The notes beneath the pieces are model-generated. The model searched no databases. It was not told where the DNA came from and saw only the letters and a program-made list of their open reading frames with translations. Shown in pieces: positions 1-6,641 of a stretch of DNA of 19,045 nt. The position numbers and the translations under genes were made by a program. Position 1 is the stretch's first letter. Every line of letters begins with the position of its first letter. The stretch is from Lachnospiraceae bacterium UBA6987 (lineage in GTDB: Bacteria; Bacillota; Clostridia; Lachnospirales; Lachnospiraceae). Location of the stretch: the NCBI GenBank assembly GCA_002449955.1, contig DJYD01000028.1, forward strand, positions 1-19,045. Direction: 5' to 3'.

Positions 1-870
1 GATCTTGGCCGGATCGATCGCATAACGCATGTCATGGCCTTTGCGGTCCGTCACAAAGGTGATCAGGCTTTCCGGCTTTCCAAGCTCCTTCAGGATGATC
101 TTCACTATATCGATATTGGCCATTTCGTTGTGGCCGCCGATATTGTATACCTCGCCGACTCTGCCCTTCCGCATGATCAGATCGATGGCCTTGCAGTGAT
201 CTTCCACATACAGCCAGTCGCGGATATTCTCCCCGGTGCCGTATACCGGCAGCGGCTTGTCCGCAAGTGCATTCGCGATCATGAGCGGAATGAGTTTTTC
301 CGGGAACTGGTAGGGGCCGTAATTGTTCGAGCAGCGGGAAATGCTGACCGGCAGACCGTAGGTACGGTGATACGCCATCACCAAGAGATCCGCGGAGGCC
401 TTTGAGCTCGAATAGGGCGAGCTGGTATGGATCGGCGTATTTTCCGTAAAGAACAGATCCGGGCGGTCGATCGGCAGATCGCCGTAGACCTCATCTGTTG
501 AGACCTGGTGGAAGCGTCCGACGCCGTATTTTCTGCTGGCATCCATGAGGTTGGCCGTACCGAGGATATTGGTTTCCAGGAAAATTCCGGGGTTTTCAAT
601 GGAGCGGTCCACATGCGATTCCGCGGCAAAATTGACCACAATATCAAATTTTTCTTCTTCAAACAGGGCAAATACCGCATCCCGGTCGCGGATATCCATC
701 TTCACAAAACGAAAGCCCGGCTGGTTCAGCACGGAGGCAAGCGTCGAAAGATTGCCTGCATAAGTCAGCGCATCCAGGCAGACAATGCGGTCCTCCGGAT
801 GACGTTCCCGTTCATAAAAGATAAAATTGCTGCCGATAAATCCGGCACCGCCGGTCACAAGAATATTCAT
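1..870 (-). CDS. rfbB: dTDP-glucose 4,6-dehydratase (RmlB/RfbB), C-terminus cut by window edge
   Basis: Converts dTDP-glucose to dTDP-4-keto-6-deoxyglucose, the second step of dTDP-L-rhamnose and related deoxysugar synthesis (cytoplasmic, NAD-dependent extended SDR family). The frame opens with MNILVTGGAGFIGSN, which holds the Rossmann GxxGxxG nucleotide loop. It continues through NFAAESHVDRSI, the STDEVYGDLP catalytic segment and a YSSSK motif (YxxxK), and near the edge reads GHDMRYAIDPAKI, typical of RfbB. All 290 codons visible are open; the family is about 340-355 aa, so roughly the last 50-60 residues lie outside. The start ATG is 32 nt after the rfbA stop, so the two are very likely cotranscribed. 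Identity is confident from the motifs; only the end is missing. Confidence 0.96.
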   Translation of the reverse strand, partial: MNILVTGGAGFIGSNFIFYERERHPEDRIVCLDALTYAGNLSTLASVLNQPGFRFVKMDIRDRDAVFALFEEEKFDIVVNFAAESHVDRSIENPGIFLETNILGTANLMDASRKYGVGRFHQVSTDEVYGDLPIDRPDLFFTENTPIHTSSPYSSSKASADLLVMAYHRTYGLPVSISRCSNNYGPYQFPEKLIPLMIANALADKPLPVYGTGENIRDWLYVEDHCKAIDLIMRKGRVGEVYNIGGHNEMANIDIVKIILKELGKPESLITFVTDRKGHDMRYAIDPAKI

Positions 871-902
871 CTGTATGCAAACTCCTTCATCTCTTCACTT
901 AT

Positions 903-1787
903 TCAGTATCTGAACTTGCCGTCAGCCACCTGCTTTAAGTGCTGACCGTAAGGGGACTTTCCGTAACGTTCTGCGGAGCGCAGCAAATCATCCCGGCTGA
1001 TCCAGCCATTCGTATAAGCGATTTCCTCTAACGCTGCGATCTGTGCGCCCTGGCGCACCTCGATCGTCCGCACGAAATCCGCCGCATCCACAAGGGAGTC
1101 CATGGTGCCGGTATCGAGCCAGGCGTAGCCGCGGCCGAGCAGCTGTACATTCAGCGTGCCGTCCTCCAGGTAGAAGCGGTTCAGATCCGTGATCTCGAGC
1201 TCGCCCCTGGCGCTTGGCGTGATGCGTTTTGCCAGCTCCACGCAGCGGTTATCGTAAAAATACAGGCCTGTGATGCAGTAGTTGCTCTTCGGATTCTGCG
1301 GCTTTTCCTCTACGGAGATCACCTTGCCGTCCGCGTCAAATTCCACAATGCCAAAGCGCTGCGGATCGTTGACATAGTAGCCGAAGATCGTAGCTTTCCC
1401 CTCTTCTGCAGCAGCTTTTGCCGCCTGCAGACGCTGTTTCAAGTCTCCGCCGTAGAAAATATTGTCCCCCAGGACCATGGCGCAGCAGTCGTCACCGATA
1501 AACTCCTCTCCGAGCAGGAAAGCCTGTGCCAGGCCGTCAGGGCTCGGCTGCACCTTATAGCTTAAGGTCAGGCCGAAGGCGCTGCCGTCACCGAGCAGCC
1601 GCTCAAAATTCGGCAGATCCGTCGGAGTGGAAATAATCAGGATATCCCTGATCCCTGCGGACATTAACGTCGACAGGGGATAATAGATCATCGGTTTGTC
1701 ATAGACCGGAAGCAGCTGCTTCGAGGTCACCATCGTCAGTGGATACAGTCTGGTTCCGGCGCCGCCGGCAAGCACGATTCCTTTCAT
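903..1787 (-). CDS. rfbA: Glucose-1-phosphate thymidylyltransferase (RmlA/RfbA)
   Basis: Makes dTDP-glucose from dTTP and glucose-1-phosphate, the committed step feeding RfbB next door. The 294-aa protein has the expected length and starts MKGIVLAGGAGTRLYPLT, the nucleotidyltransferase signature loop, followed by SKQLLPVYDKPMIYYPLS. Later segments AMVLGDNIFYG, VEEKPQNPKSNYCITGLYFYD and the GYAWLDTGT segment are all characteristic of RmlA. The start is supported by an AAGGAG sequence 9-10 nt upstream. It sits 23 nt downstream of the zinc-ribbon/TPR gene and 32 nt upstream of rfbB, so it is an internal member of the operon. rfbC and rfbD are not in the window and may lie beyond the left edge. 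Confidence 0.97.
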   Translation of the reverse strand: MKGIVLAGGAGTRLYPLTMVTSKQLLPVYDKPMIYYPLSTLMSAGIRDILIISTPTDLPNFERLLGDGSAFGLTLSYKVQPSPDGLAQAFLLGEEFIGDDCCAMVLGDNIFYGGDLKQRLQAAKAAAEEGKATIFGYYVNDPQRFGIVEFDADGKVISVEEKPQNPKSNYCITGLYFYDNRCVELAKRITPSARGELEITDLNRFYLEDGTLNVQLLGRGYAWLDTGTMDSLVDAADFVRTIEVRQGAQIAALEEIAYTNGWISRDDLLRSAERYGKSPYGQHLKQVADGKFRY

Positions 1788-1810
1788 ACTCTCTTCTCCT
1801 TTTTTAACGA

Positions 1811-2920
1811 TCAGGGCGCAGCGTTATTGCCGCCGTTTTCCGGGTCCGTCTGCGTCACGCCGCTCTGCACGAGCAGCAAACGCCAGGCATCATACAATTC
1901 TTTGTAAAGATCGGTATCGGCGCTGTTGATATTCAGCTGCCGGAACAATTCTTCGATTTCCACGAGATCCTCCTGCGGGTCCAGCCTGCTCATCTGCAGC
2001 AGGATCTCATAAGCTGCCGTCTTATCTTCTCCAGAGGCGAGCCTTAAGCGCAGCGTCTCCATCTGTTCGGCATACACCGCCACCGCTTCCTTGACCGCCT
2101 GTTCGCGGTTCCGGGAAATTGTCGGGATCATGATGCCCCAGATCGCACTGACAAGAAGCAGCAGCGCAAAAAGAAACTTTAACAGCTTGGCCGGGCGGCC
2201 TTTCAGCGCGCCTCCGATGCGCTCTGTCTGCTCTTTTGCCGTATCGGCCGCTTTTCGCAGGTTACCGCCGGAACGGTTCAGGTTCTTTCCCGCGTCCGTC
2301 CTGGACATGCTCTCCAGCTCCTGCTGCAGGTGACGGCTGAAAACGCTTCCTCTGTCGATCTTCAGCGCCGCATCGATTTCTTTTCTGGCCTTTCCGGGAT
2401 CATTCTCCCAGATCTGCAGCAAGGCCATCAGCTCATGCGCCTTGACCATTCTCGGATATTTGTCTAACACCCACTGCAGCTGGATCATGGCAAGGTCTGT
2501 GCTGCCCTGCTTTGCATGTTCAAGCGCCACGTTGAATTTATGGATAGCCGTTGAAGCCGTATCCATCTCTGTACGGTCATTCTGCAGAGCAGTCACATAT
2601 TTTTCCGCAAGATTATCATGGGGCAGATAATTGGTACTGACCACCCATTCACTGAGTGCGTCGATCGTCTCCCCCATTTCATATAACACAAGACCAAGCA
2701 GGTTGCGGGCCGGAATGTTCCGTTTGTCAATCGTCAGGCAGTATTTCAGGGATTCTGCCGCCCCCGACAAATCCCGCACCTGTGCGCGAGCCAGTCCCTG
2801 ATTGTAATACCGGTTGGCGACCCTTGCGATCTTCCGGTAATTCTGCACGTCGGCGCCGCAGCGCAGGCAGTATTTGCCAGCCCCAAGCGTGCCTCCGCAC
2901 TGATAGCAGAGCATGCTCAT
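1811..2920 (-). CDS. Zinc-ribbon / TPR-like single-pass membrane protein
   Basis: Function unknown. The 369-aa protein begins with a zinc ribbon (CxxC at residues 5 and 8, CxxC at 18 and 21; CYQC and CLRC). A helical region of about 30-200 follows with TPR-like repeats; segments such as the one around NIPARNLLGLVLYEMGE look like tetratricopeptide helices. A basic Ser/Gly-rich linker leads to one hydrophobic segment at about 247-267 (LLKFLFALLLLVSAIWGIMI). A C-terminal region of about 100 residues follows, ending in a low-complexity Asn/Gly/Ala tail. With the zinc ribbon inside, the C-terminus would be outside, but this orientation is inferred. The start follows an AAGGAG site and lies one base after the stop of the 46-aa ORF, so translation is probably coupled. 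Its place ahead of rfbAB suggests a scaffold or regulatory role in cell-envelope polysaccharide work; that is a guess. Confidence 0.85.
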   Translation of the reverse strand: MSMLCYQCGGTLGAGKYCLRCGADVQNYRKIARVANRYYNQGLARAQVRDLSGAAESLKYCLTIDKRNIPARNLLGLVLYEMGETIDALSEWVVSTNYLPHDNLAEKYVTALQNDRTEMDTASTAIHKFNVALEHAKQGSTDLAMIQLQWVLDKYPRMVKAHELMALLQIWENDPGKARKEIDAALKIDRGSVFSRHLQQELESMSRTDAGKNLNRSGGNLRKAADTAKEQTERIGGALKGRPAKLLKFLFALLLLVSAIWGIMIPTISRNREQAVKEAVAVYAEQMETLRLRLASGEDKTAAYEILLQMSRLDPQEDLVEIEELFRQLNINSADTDLYKELYDAWRLLLVQSGVTQTDPENGGNNAAP

Positions 2921-2921
2921 G

Positions 2922-3062
2922 CTACGACTCCTTATCCTTCATGATTTCCAGCATCAGGTCCGTTAAATCATGCGCACTGTCCAGCTTCAGGATCATATCC
3001 TCTGCCTGTTCCACCTCAGTGCTCGGACTGAATTTTCTTAACTCTTCCTCAAAGTTAATCAT
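2922..3062 (-). CDS. 46-aa acidic small protein, first gene of the rfb operon
   Basis: This short ORF begins MINFEEELRKFSPSTEVEQA and ends EIMKDKES. It is rich in Glu/Asp, has no Cys, and is predicted by eye to be mostly helical and soluble. Support for it being real: a GGGAGAG-type ribosome binding site about 11 nt upstream, a clear promoter just ahead (TATAAT at 3096-3101), and a stop codon separated by one base from the ATG of the next gene, whose AAGGAG lies inside this ORF's end. That arrangement suggests translational coupling with the zinc-ribbon/TPR protein. I do not recognise a family. It may be a partner of that protein or simply a leader peptide. Confidence 0.7.
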   Translation of the reverse strand: MINFEEELRKFSPSTEVEQAEDMILKLDSAHDLTDLMLEIMKDKES

Positions 3063-3095
3063 GCGGGCATTCTCTCCCAATTTATTATTTGTGTT

Positions 3096-3124
3096 ATTAT
3101 ACCAATTCCTTACTTAAAAAGCAA
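3096..3124 (-). promoter_or_regulatory. Promoter for the 46-aa ORF / TPR / rfbAB operon
   Basis: On the minus strand a perfect TATAAT (3096-3101) stands 17 bp from TTGCTT (3119-3124), a weak 3/6 match to TTGACA. The -35 lies inside the left arm of the hairpin terminator at 3114-3160, so the terminator of the RT transcript and the promoter of the next operon overlap. Confidence 0.65.
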
Positions 3125-3160
3125 GAAGGAAGGGGCACTCCCTTCCTTCTTGCTTTTTAA
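3114..3160 (-). terminator. Strong hairpin terminator after the reverse transcriptase gene
   Basis: A 21-bp perfect inverted repeat (3114-3134 with 3140-3160) closes a 5-nt loop. On the minus strand the 3' arm ends in GCTTTTTAA, giving a U-tract, so it should stop transcripts coming from the reverse transcriptase. The plus strand also ends in a T-run, so it could work in both directions. It insulates the RT unit from the rfb operon. Confidence 0.85.
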
Positions 3161-3201
3161 GGCTCTATAATAAATGTGGGGGTGGGTATCCGTCCCAACA
3201 T

Positions 3202-4455
3202 TTAATTCTGTTTCGCTGCATTTATCACATCCTTAATTTGGGTCCCCCTGTTTTCCTTCTTCGTGCAGAAGCTGTAATAGGTATTGACAAGATTTCTGTA
3301 TCCCATCGCCTTTATCTCCTCATAGCGCAGATTAAAACGGGCCTTTGTGCGCTTTCCTGTCGCAAGATAGCGAATGCAGTCAAGCGCGTAAGCATCGATC
3401 TCCTTCAAGCTCTCCGTCGTATTGATCACAGAAAAGAACCAGGCACTCCAGGTCAAGTCATTATTGCCAGAGTTTTCCATCAGCTTGCTCTTAAAGATGC
3501 GGATGAAAGCCTTCGCTGCCTTCTCTCCTTCATAACCGTTCCGGCGGCACCAGCGCGCAAGCGCACGGGTCTTGCGCCGCATTTTCGCCTTCAGCTTGGC
3601 CACGGTTGCCGGAGCAATGTCAATCACCCCGTTCCGGTATGAAAAGCCAAGGAAGACCCAGCCCTCCTCCGGCGCAAAAAGCTGCTCCTTTTCGGGATTG
3701 AGTTCAAGTCCTGCCCCTGCAAGAAAACTTCTGATCGTCTCCGCATGGTGGAGCACTTCTTCCCGGCTCTCCGCAAAGACGATGATGTCATCCGAATACC
3801 GAGCATAAGGAATGCCTGCTTCTGCAAAAAGTTCATCCAGCTTCCGCAGGTAGAGATTGGCGTAAAATGAGGCGAGCGGGGTCCCGGCCATGATGCCCTT
3901 CTCCTCTGAAACCACCTGCCCGCGGTCCAGGACCTGCGGTTCCTCAAGGAGTCGCCGCAAAAAGGCAAATAAGGCCGGATCCCCTGCAAGCACTTCCTGC
4001 AGCATCGGAATCAGCCGCGGGACTGGCACCGAATTGAAATAGTTGTGAATATCAGCCTTATACGCCCAGAGCCCGCCTATGCCTTTTGTATGCGTCAGCT
4101 TCCGCACCGCATCCTTTGCCGACCGTCCTGGCCTAAAGGAATAAAGTCCGTCAGCAAACAAGCTGTCGTATGTCCGCAAAAGCAGCCAGGTCAGGAACTT
4201 CAGCACCATATTATCTGCCGGCGGATAGATATAGACCACTCGCTTTTTCTGCGTGTGCATTTTGCTGATGACCGCGCGTCTTGGCAGCGGAAACCGCCCT
4301 CCCTTCCGGATCATCTCCGTGACCGGCAGGTAGGCTTTTTCATCGATATAGCGCCTCAGTTCATCCGCGTCCGCCTTAGGACAGGCAAGTGATGTCCTGT
4401 ATGCGTAGAAGGCTTCCCAGCAGGCGGGATCGGACAGATTATTCAGAAGTGACAT
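3202..4455 (-). CDS. Stand-alone reverse transcriptase (RVT_1 domain, unassigned lineage)
   Basis: An RNA-directed DNA polymerase of 417 aa. Visible RT motifs in order: fingers segment YSFRPGRSAKDAVRKL (about 105-120); KADIHNYFNSV with the first catalytic Asp (D135); the GIMAGTPLASFYANLYLRKL block (188-205) corresponding to motif 4; YSDD at 220-223, the metal-binding pair; and FLGFSY at 268-273. The C-terminal 130 residues are basic and helical, with GKRTKARFNLRYE and MGYRNLVNTYY. I see no HNH endonuclease, no Cas1 fusion, no group II intron RNA, and no retron-type NAxxH/VTG motifs. Start: ATG at 4455 follows AAGGAG with a 4-nt gap. Longer in-frame reading back to 4680 is open but lacks a site and runs through the structured leader. 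The TAA stop is followed by a strong terminator. It may be a defence-type (UG/DRT) RT or a solitary group II-like RT; the family is unresolved. Confidence 0.9.
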   Translation of the reverse strand: MSLLNNLSDPACWEAFYAYRTSLACPKADADELRRYIDEKAYLPVTEMIRKGGRFPLPRRAVISKMHTQKKRVVYIYPPADNMVLKFLTWLLLRTYDSLFADGLYSFRPGRSAKDAVRKLTHTKGIGGLWAYKADIHNYFNSVPVPRLIPMLQEVLAGDPALFAFLRRLLEEPQVLDRGQVVSEEKGIMAGTPLASFYANLYLRKLDELFAEAGIPYARYSDDIIVFAESREEVLHHAETIRSFLAGAGLELNPEKEQLFAPEEGWVFLGFSYRNGVIDIAPATVAKLKAKMRRKTRALARWCRRNGYEGEKAAKAFIRIFKSKLMENSGNNDLTWSAWFFSVINTTESLKEIDAYALDCIRYLATGKRTKARFNLRYEEIKAMGYRNLVNTYYSFCTKKENRGTQIKDVINAAKQN

Positions 4456-4517
4456 AATTCTCCTTATACGGCGCCGCCTTGGCGTGACAGACCGGCATTT
4501 AACCGGACTGTTACGCG

Positions 4518-4669
4518 GTTTTGGGTATAAAAAAGCAGAAAGAGAAAGCATTAAAGCCCGGAAGATTCCGGGAAGTACCAGACCGTACACGGTTAAACTG
4601 CCTGCGAAGCGTAATATAAGCCGTGCCGGGTCCGCCGCAGGCGCCAGGCGTTCTCTTTCTGCCCAAAAC
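4518..4669 (-). ncRNA. Candidate structured RNA upstream of the reverse transcriptase
   Basis: A long inverted repeat encloses 104 nt. In RNA sense, GUUUUGGG (from 4662-4669) plus 11 nt (4651-4661) pairs with 4536-4546 plus CCCAAAAC (4518-4525), giving a 19-bp helix with a 10-nt bulge (4526-4535) that contains a U6 run. Enclosed hairpins include CCCGGA/TCCGGG (4557-4572) and CCTGCG/CGCAGG (4601-4606 with 4636-4641). The U-run right after the 11-bp helix could also act as an intrinsic terminator, giving a discrete RNA. It lies in the same orientation as the RT, in the place where retron msr-msd and DRT ncRNAs sit. No homology was tested and expression is unproven. Confidence 0.45.
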
Positions 4670-4717
4670 AGAGCTTTCCCTTAAGGAAGTCTCCGTGTTT
4701 TGTCTTACTGTCAAATC

Positions 4718-5239
4718 TTATTTCCCCAGGGCTTCTTTCATCTTTCCTGTGACATAACTGCGGGCGTTCCACCAGCCTATACCGCTGCAGTCTGTATAGA
4801 ACCGAAGGTAAGGAACACCTTCCCGCAGCGTATCGCGGCGCAGCTTCTGCGCAGAGCAGCTCTTCTTCATCAGTTCGATCACCAGTTTCTTCTCTCCGCC
4901 CTTTGTGAACGAATAGATATCAGAATCATAATACTGCGGATGGCTTAACATAAAGCTAAGCTCCGGGAACTCTTCCTGGAAAATTTTCTCGAAATATGCC
5001 TTGTATGTTCCGTTAAACGAGAACTGGTTTTCTTCCTTGGGCATAACGGGCCCCCAGGGCATGTCCGAGCGTTCTTCCTGGGTCTTAGGTGCAGCTGCTT
5101 CCGTTTTTTCCGCAGCCCCCGCTTCCTTCTTTTCTGCTTCTTTCATGGCTTCCTTCAGCTTCTTCTCCGCGGCATCCATGACATTCTGAACCGTTGCACT
5201 ATACTTACTGTTTCCAAACAGCTTAGACAGTATTCCCAT
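4718..5239 (-). CDS. Hypothetical protein with charged coiled-coil and conserved-looking C-terminal domain
   Basis: A 173-aa protein of unknown function. Residues 1-12 (MGILSKLFGNSK) may form a short amphipathic head. Residues 18-50 are Glu/Lys/Ala-rich and probably coiled coil or disordered. Residues 75-173 look like a folded domain with DIYSFTKGGEKKLVIELMKK and GVPYLRFYTD followed by GWWNARSYVTGKM. The strand pattern with Lys and Glu near LVIEL loosely recalls restriction-endonuclease-like folds, but I would not assign it. Start: ATG at 5239 has AAGGAGG six nt upstream; the longer frame to 5335 crosses the promoter and terminator and is rejected. It ends three bases before the perfect TTGACA at 4709-4714 and 263 nt before the RT start on the same strand, so the RT may be partly read from this gene's promoter. 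Confidence 0.85.
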   Translation of the reverse strand: MGILSKLFGNSKYSATVQNVMDAAEKKLKEAMKEAEKKEAGAAEKTEAAAPKTQEERSDMPWGPVMPKEENQFSFNGTYKAYFEKIFQEEFPELSFMLSHPQYYDSDIYSFTKGGEKKLVIELMKKSCSAQKLRRDTLREGVPYLRFYTDCSGIGWWNARSYVTGKMKEALGK

Positions 5240-5299
5240 AGCCAGCCTCCTTTTTTGATGTGACGTCTTCCGCCGGTCCCCGGCGGTCATTACTCTTTC

Positions 5300-5327
5300 A
5301 CTATAACAAAAGCGGGCTGAATTGCAA
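5300..5327 (-). promoter_or_regulatory. Promoter for the 173-aa hypothetical gene
   Basis: The minus strand carries TATAGT (5300-5305, 5/6) and TTGCAA (5322-5327, 4/6) with a 16-bp spacer. The -35 lies in the loop of the terminator hairpin at 5312-5333, the same terminator/promoter overlap style as at 3096-3160. Moderate support. Confidence 0.5.
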
Positions 5328-5333
5328 GCCCGC
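5305..5333 (-). terminator. Intrinsic terminator after the DUF21-CBS-CorC gene
   Basis: GCGGGCT (5312-5318) pairs with AGCCCGC (5327-5333) around an 8-nt loop. On the minus strand this is followed by TTTTGTT, a fair U-tract, 30 bases past the stop of the CorC-like gene. Confidence 0.8.
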
Positions 5334-5363
5334 ATTTGCTCCTTTTCAGGATTTTTCAGCCGG

Positions 5364-6641
5364 TCAGTCGTCTTCCTCTTCCGGCTCCCTGTTCACATGG
5401 ATCTCAACCTGCTCGACCACCGGTCCCTGCACCGACATAACTTTGACATGCAAGACATCGAAATCGAACTCATCACCGGCTTCAGGGAAGCGGTTCAGCT
5501 GCTCGGTAACCCAGCCGCTGACCGTTGTGTATTCACTCTCAAAGTCCTTCGGTTCATACCCAATGACCTCAAAAGCGTCCTCAATATTGAGATCGCCCTC
5601 CACCAGGAAAGTATCCTGATTCAGTTCTTTATAATCCTGCTCCACTTCATCTGTTTCATCATAGATCTCGCCGACGATCTCTTCCAGGATATCCTCTGTC
5701 GTAAGGATGCCCATCGTGCCGCCGTACTCATCCAGGACCACAGCCATATTGGTGCGGTTTTCCCTGAATTCGGAGAGGATCTCCTTCGCGGGCTTGGTCA
5801 TATGCACGAAGACCGGTTCGACCAGCATGCTCTCCACGTCGATGGGACCGTCCGACGAAAGCACGGCCTTCATCAGCTGCTTCGTGGGCAGGATGCCGAT
5901 GATATGGTCAATGCTCTCCCGGTAAACCGGGATACGGGAGCAGCTCATGGCGTCGGAGTCAGCCAGCAGCTCCTCCAGGGGATCGTCGATATCGTAAGCG
6001 ATCATATCCACGCGGGGGATCAGGATGTCGCGGGCTGTGATATCGGAAAAACCGATCGCTGATTTGATCAGCTCACCTTCGGATTCGCTGATGACGCCCT
6101 CTTCCTGAATGCTGTCAACAACCAGCTCAAGTTCCTCATCGGTCATATCCGGGACCTCTTCCTTCGGGGTCCAAAGCGGAGAAAGCGCCTTAACTAAGCC
6201 CCCCACGACCACGACAAGCGGCTTGAACAGCTTCATGAAAAAGGCTAACAGCCCCGAACCGTTCAGGGTCAGGGTATTGGCGTGATCCGCCGCCAGGAGC
6301 TTCGGAAAGATCTCGCCGAAAATCAGCAGGAGCAGCGTAGCGATACCGCTCGCGATCAGTTCGGCATTCGCATTGTCCTTGAAATAACAGCCGGTGCAGA
6401 GCAGCGTCACCACGGAGGTCGCCGCAATATTTACCAGATTGTTTCCCACGAGGATCGTGGAGATCGCGTGGACATAATCGTCAATGATCTTCTGCGCCCG
6501 GACCGCCTTTTTGTTGCCGTCATCCGCGAGTGACTTAACGCGCGGCTTATTGGCCTGCGCAAAAGCGATCTCCGTGGAGGAGAAGAAAGCGGAAAGGGCA
6601 ATTAAGAAAACCACAAGAAGAATCAGCAGAGGAACGTTCAT
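5364..6641 (-). CDS. HlyC/CorC (CNNM-like) family membrane protein with CBS pair
   Basis: A 425-aa membrane protein of the UPF0053/CorC family, related to CNNM Mg2+ transporters; substrate not proven here. Domain order: DUF21 transmembrane domain (about 1-160, with FFSSTEIAFAQAN and the FGEIFPK motif at about 108-114), a CBS-pair domain (about 205-325, containing DILIPRVDM and EYGGTMGILTTEDILEEIVGEI), and the C-terminal CorC_HlyC domain (about 335-418). The ATG overlaps the stop of the upstream paralogue by ATGA, and a GGGAGGTG site lies just ahead, so the two are translationally coupled. The tail after residue 415 is acidic. CBS pairs in this family usually bind adenine nucleotides and gate transport. 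Family naming is firm; transport of Mg2+ or Na+ is inference. Confidence 0.93.
   Translation of the reverse strand: MNVPLLILLVVFLIALSAFFSSTEIAFAQANKPRVKSLADDGNKKAVRAQKIIDDYVHAISTILVGNNLVNIAATSVVTLLCTGCYFKDNANAELIASGIATLLLLIFGEIFPKLLAADHANTLTLNGSGLLAFFMKLFKPLVVVVGGLVKALSPLWTPKEEVPDMTDEELELVVDSIQEEGVISESEGELIKSAIGFSDITARDILIPRVDMIAYDIDDPLEELLADSDAMSCSRIPVYRESIDHIIGILPTKQLMKAVLSSDGPIDVESMLVEPVFVHMTKPAKEILSEFRENRTNMAVVLDEYGGTMGILTTEDILEEIVGEIYDETDEVEQDYKELNQDTFLVEGDLNIEDAFEVIGYEPKDFESEYTTVSGWVTEQLNRFPEAGDEFDFDVLHVKVMSVQGPVVEQVEIHVNREPEEEDD

Noticed and set aside
4456..4590. Longer reverse transcriptase starting at GTG 4590
   Set aside because: The extension has no ribosome site, is basic low-complexity sequence, and crosses the inverted-repeat leader; ATG 4455 has AAGGAG just upstream.
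3202..4717. Group II intron, diversity-generating retroelement or classical retron
   Set aside because: No domain V/VI-like intron RNA around the RT, no template/variable repeat pair or adenine-biased repeat seen, and no retron NAxxH/VTG motifs in the RT.
5240..5335. Longer start for the 173-aa hypothetical protein
   Set aside because: The extension reads through a terminator hairpin and promoter; ATG 5239 has an AAGGAGG at ideal spacing.
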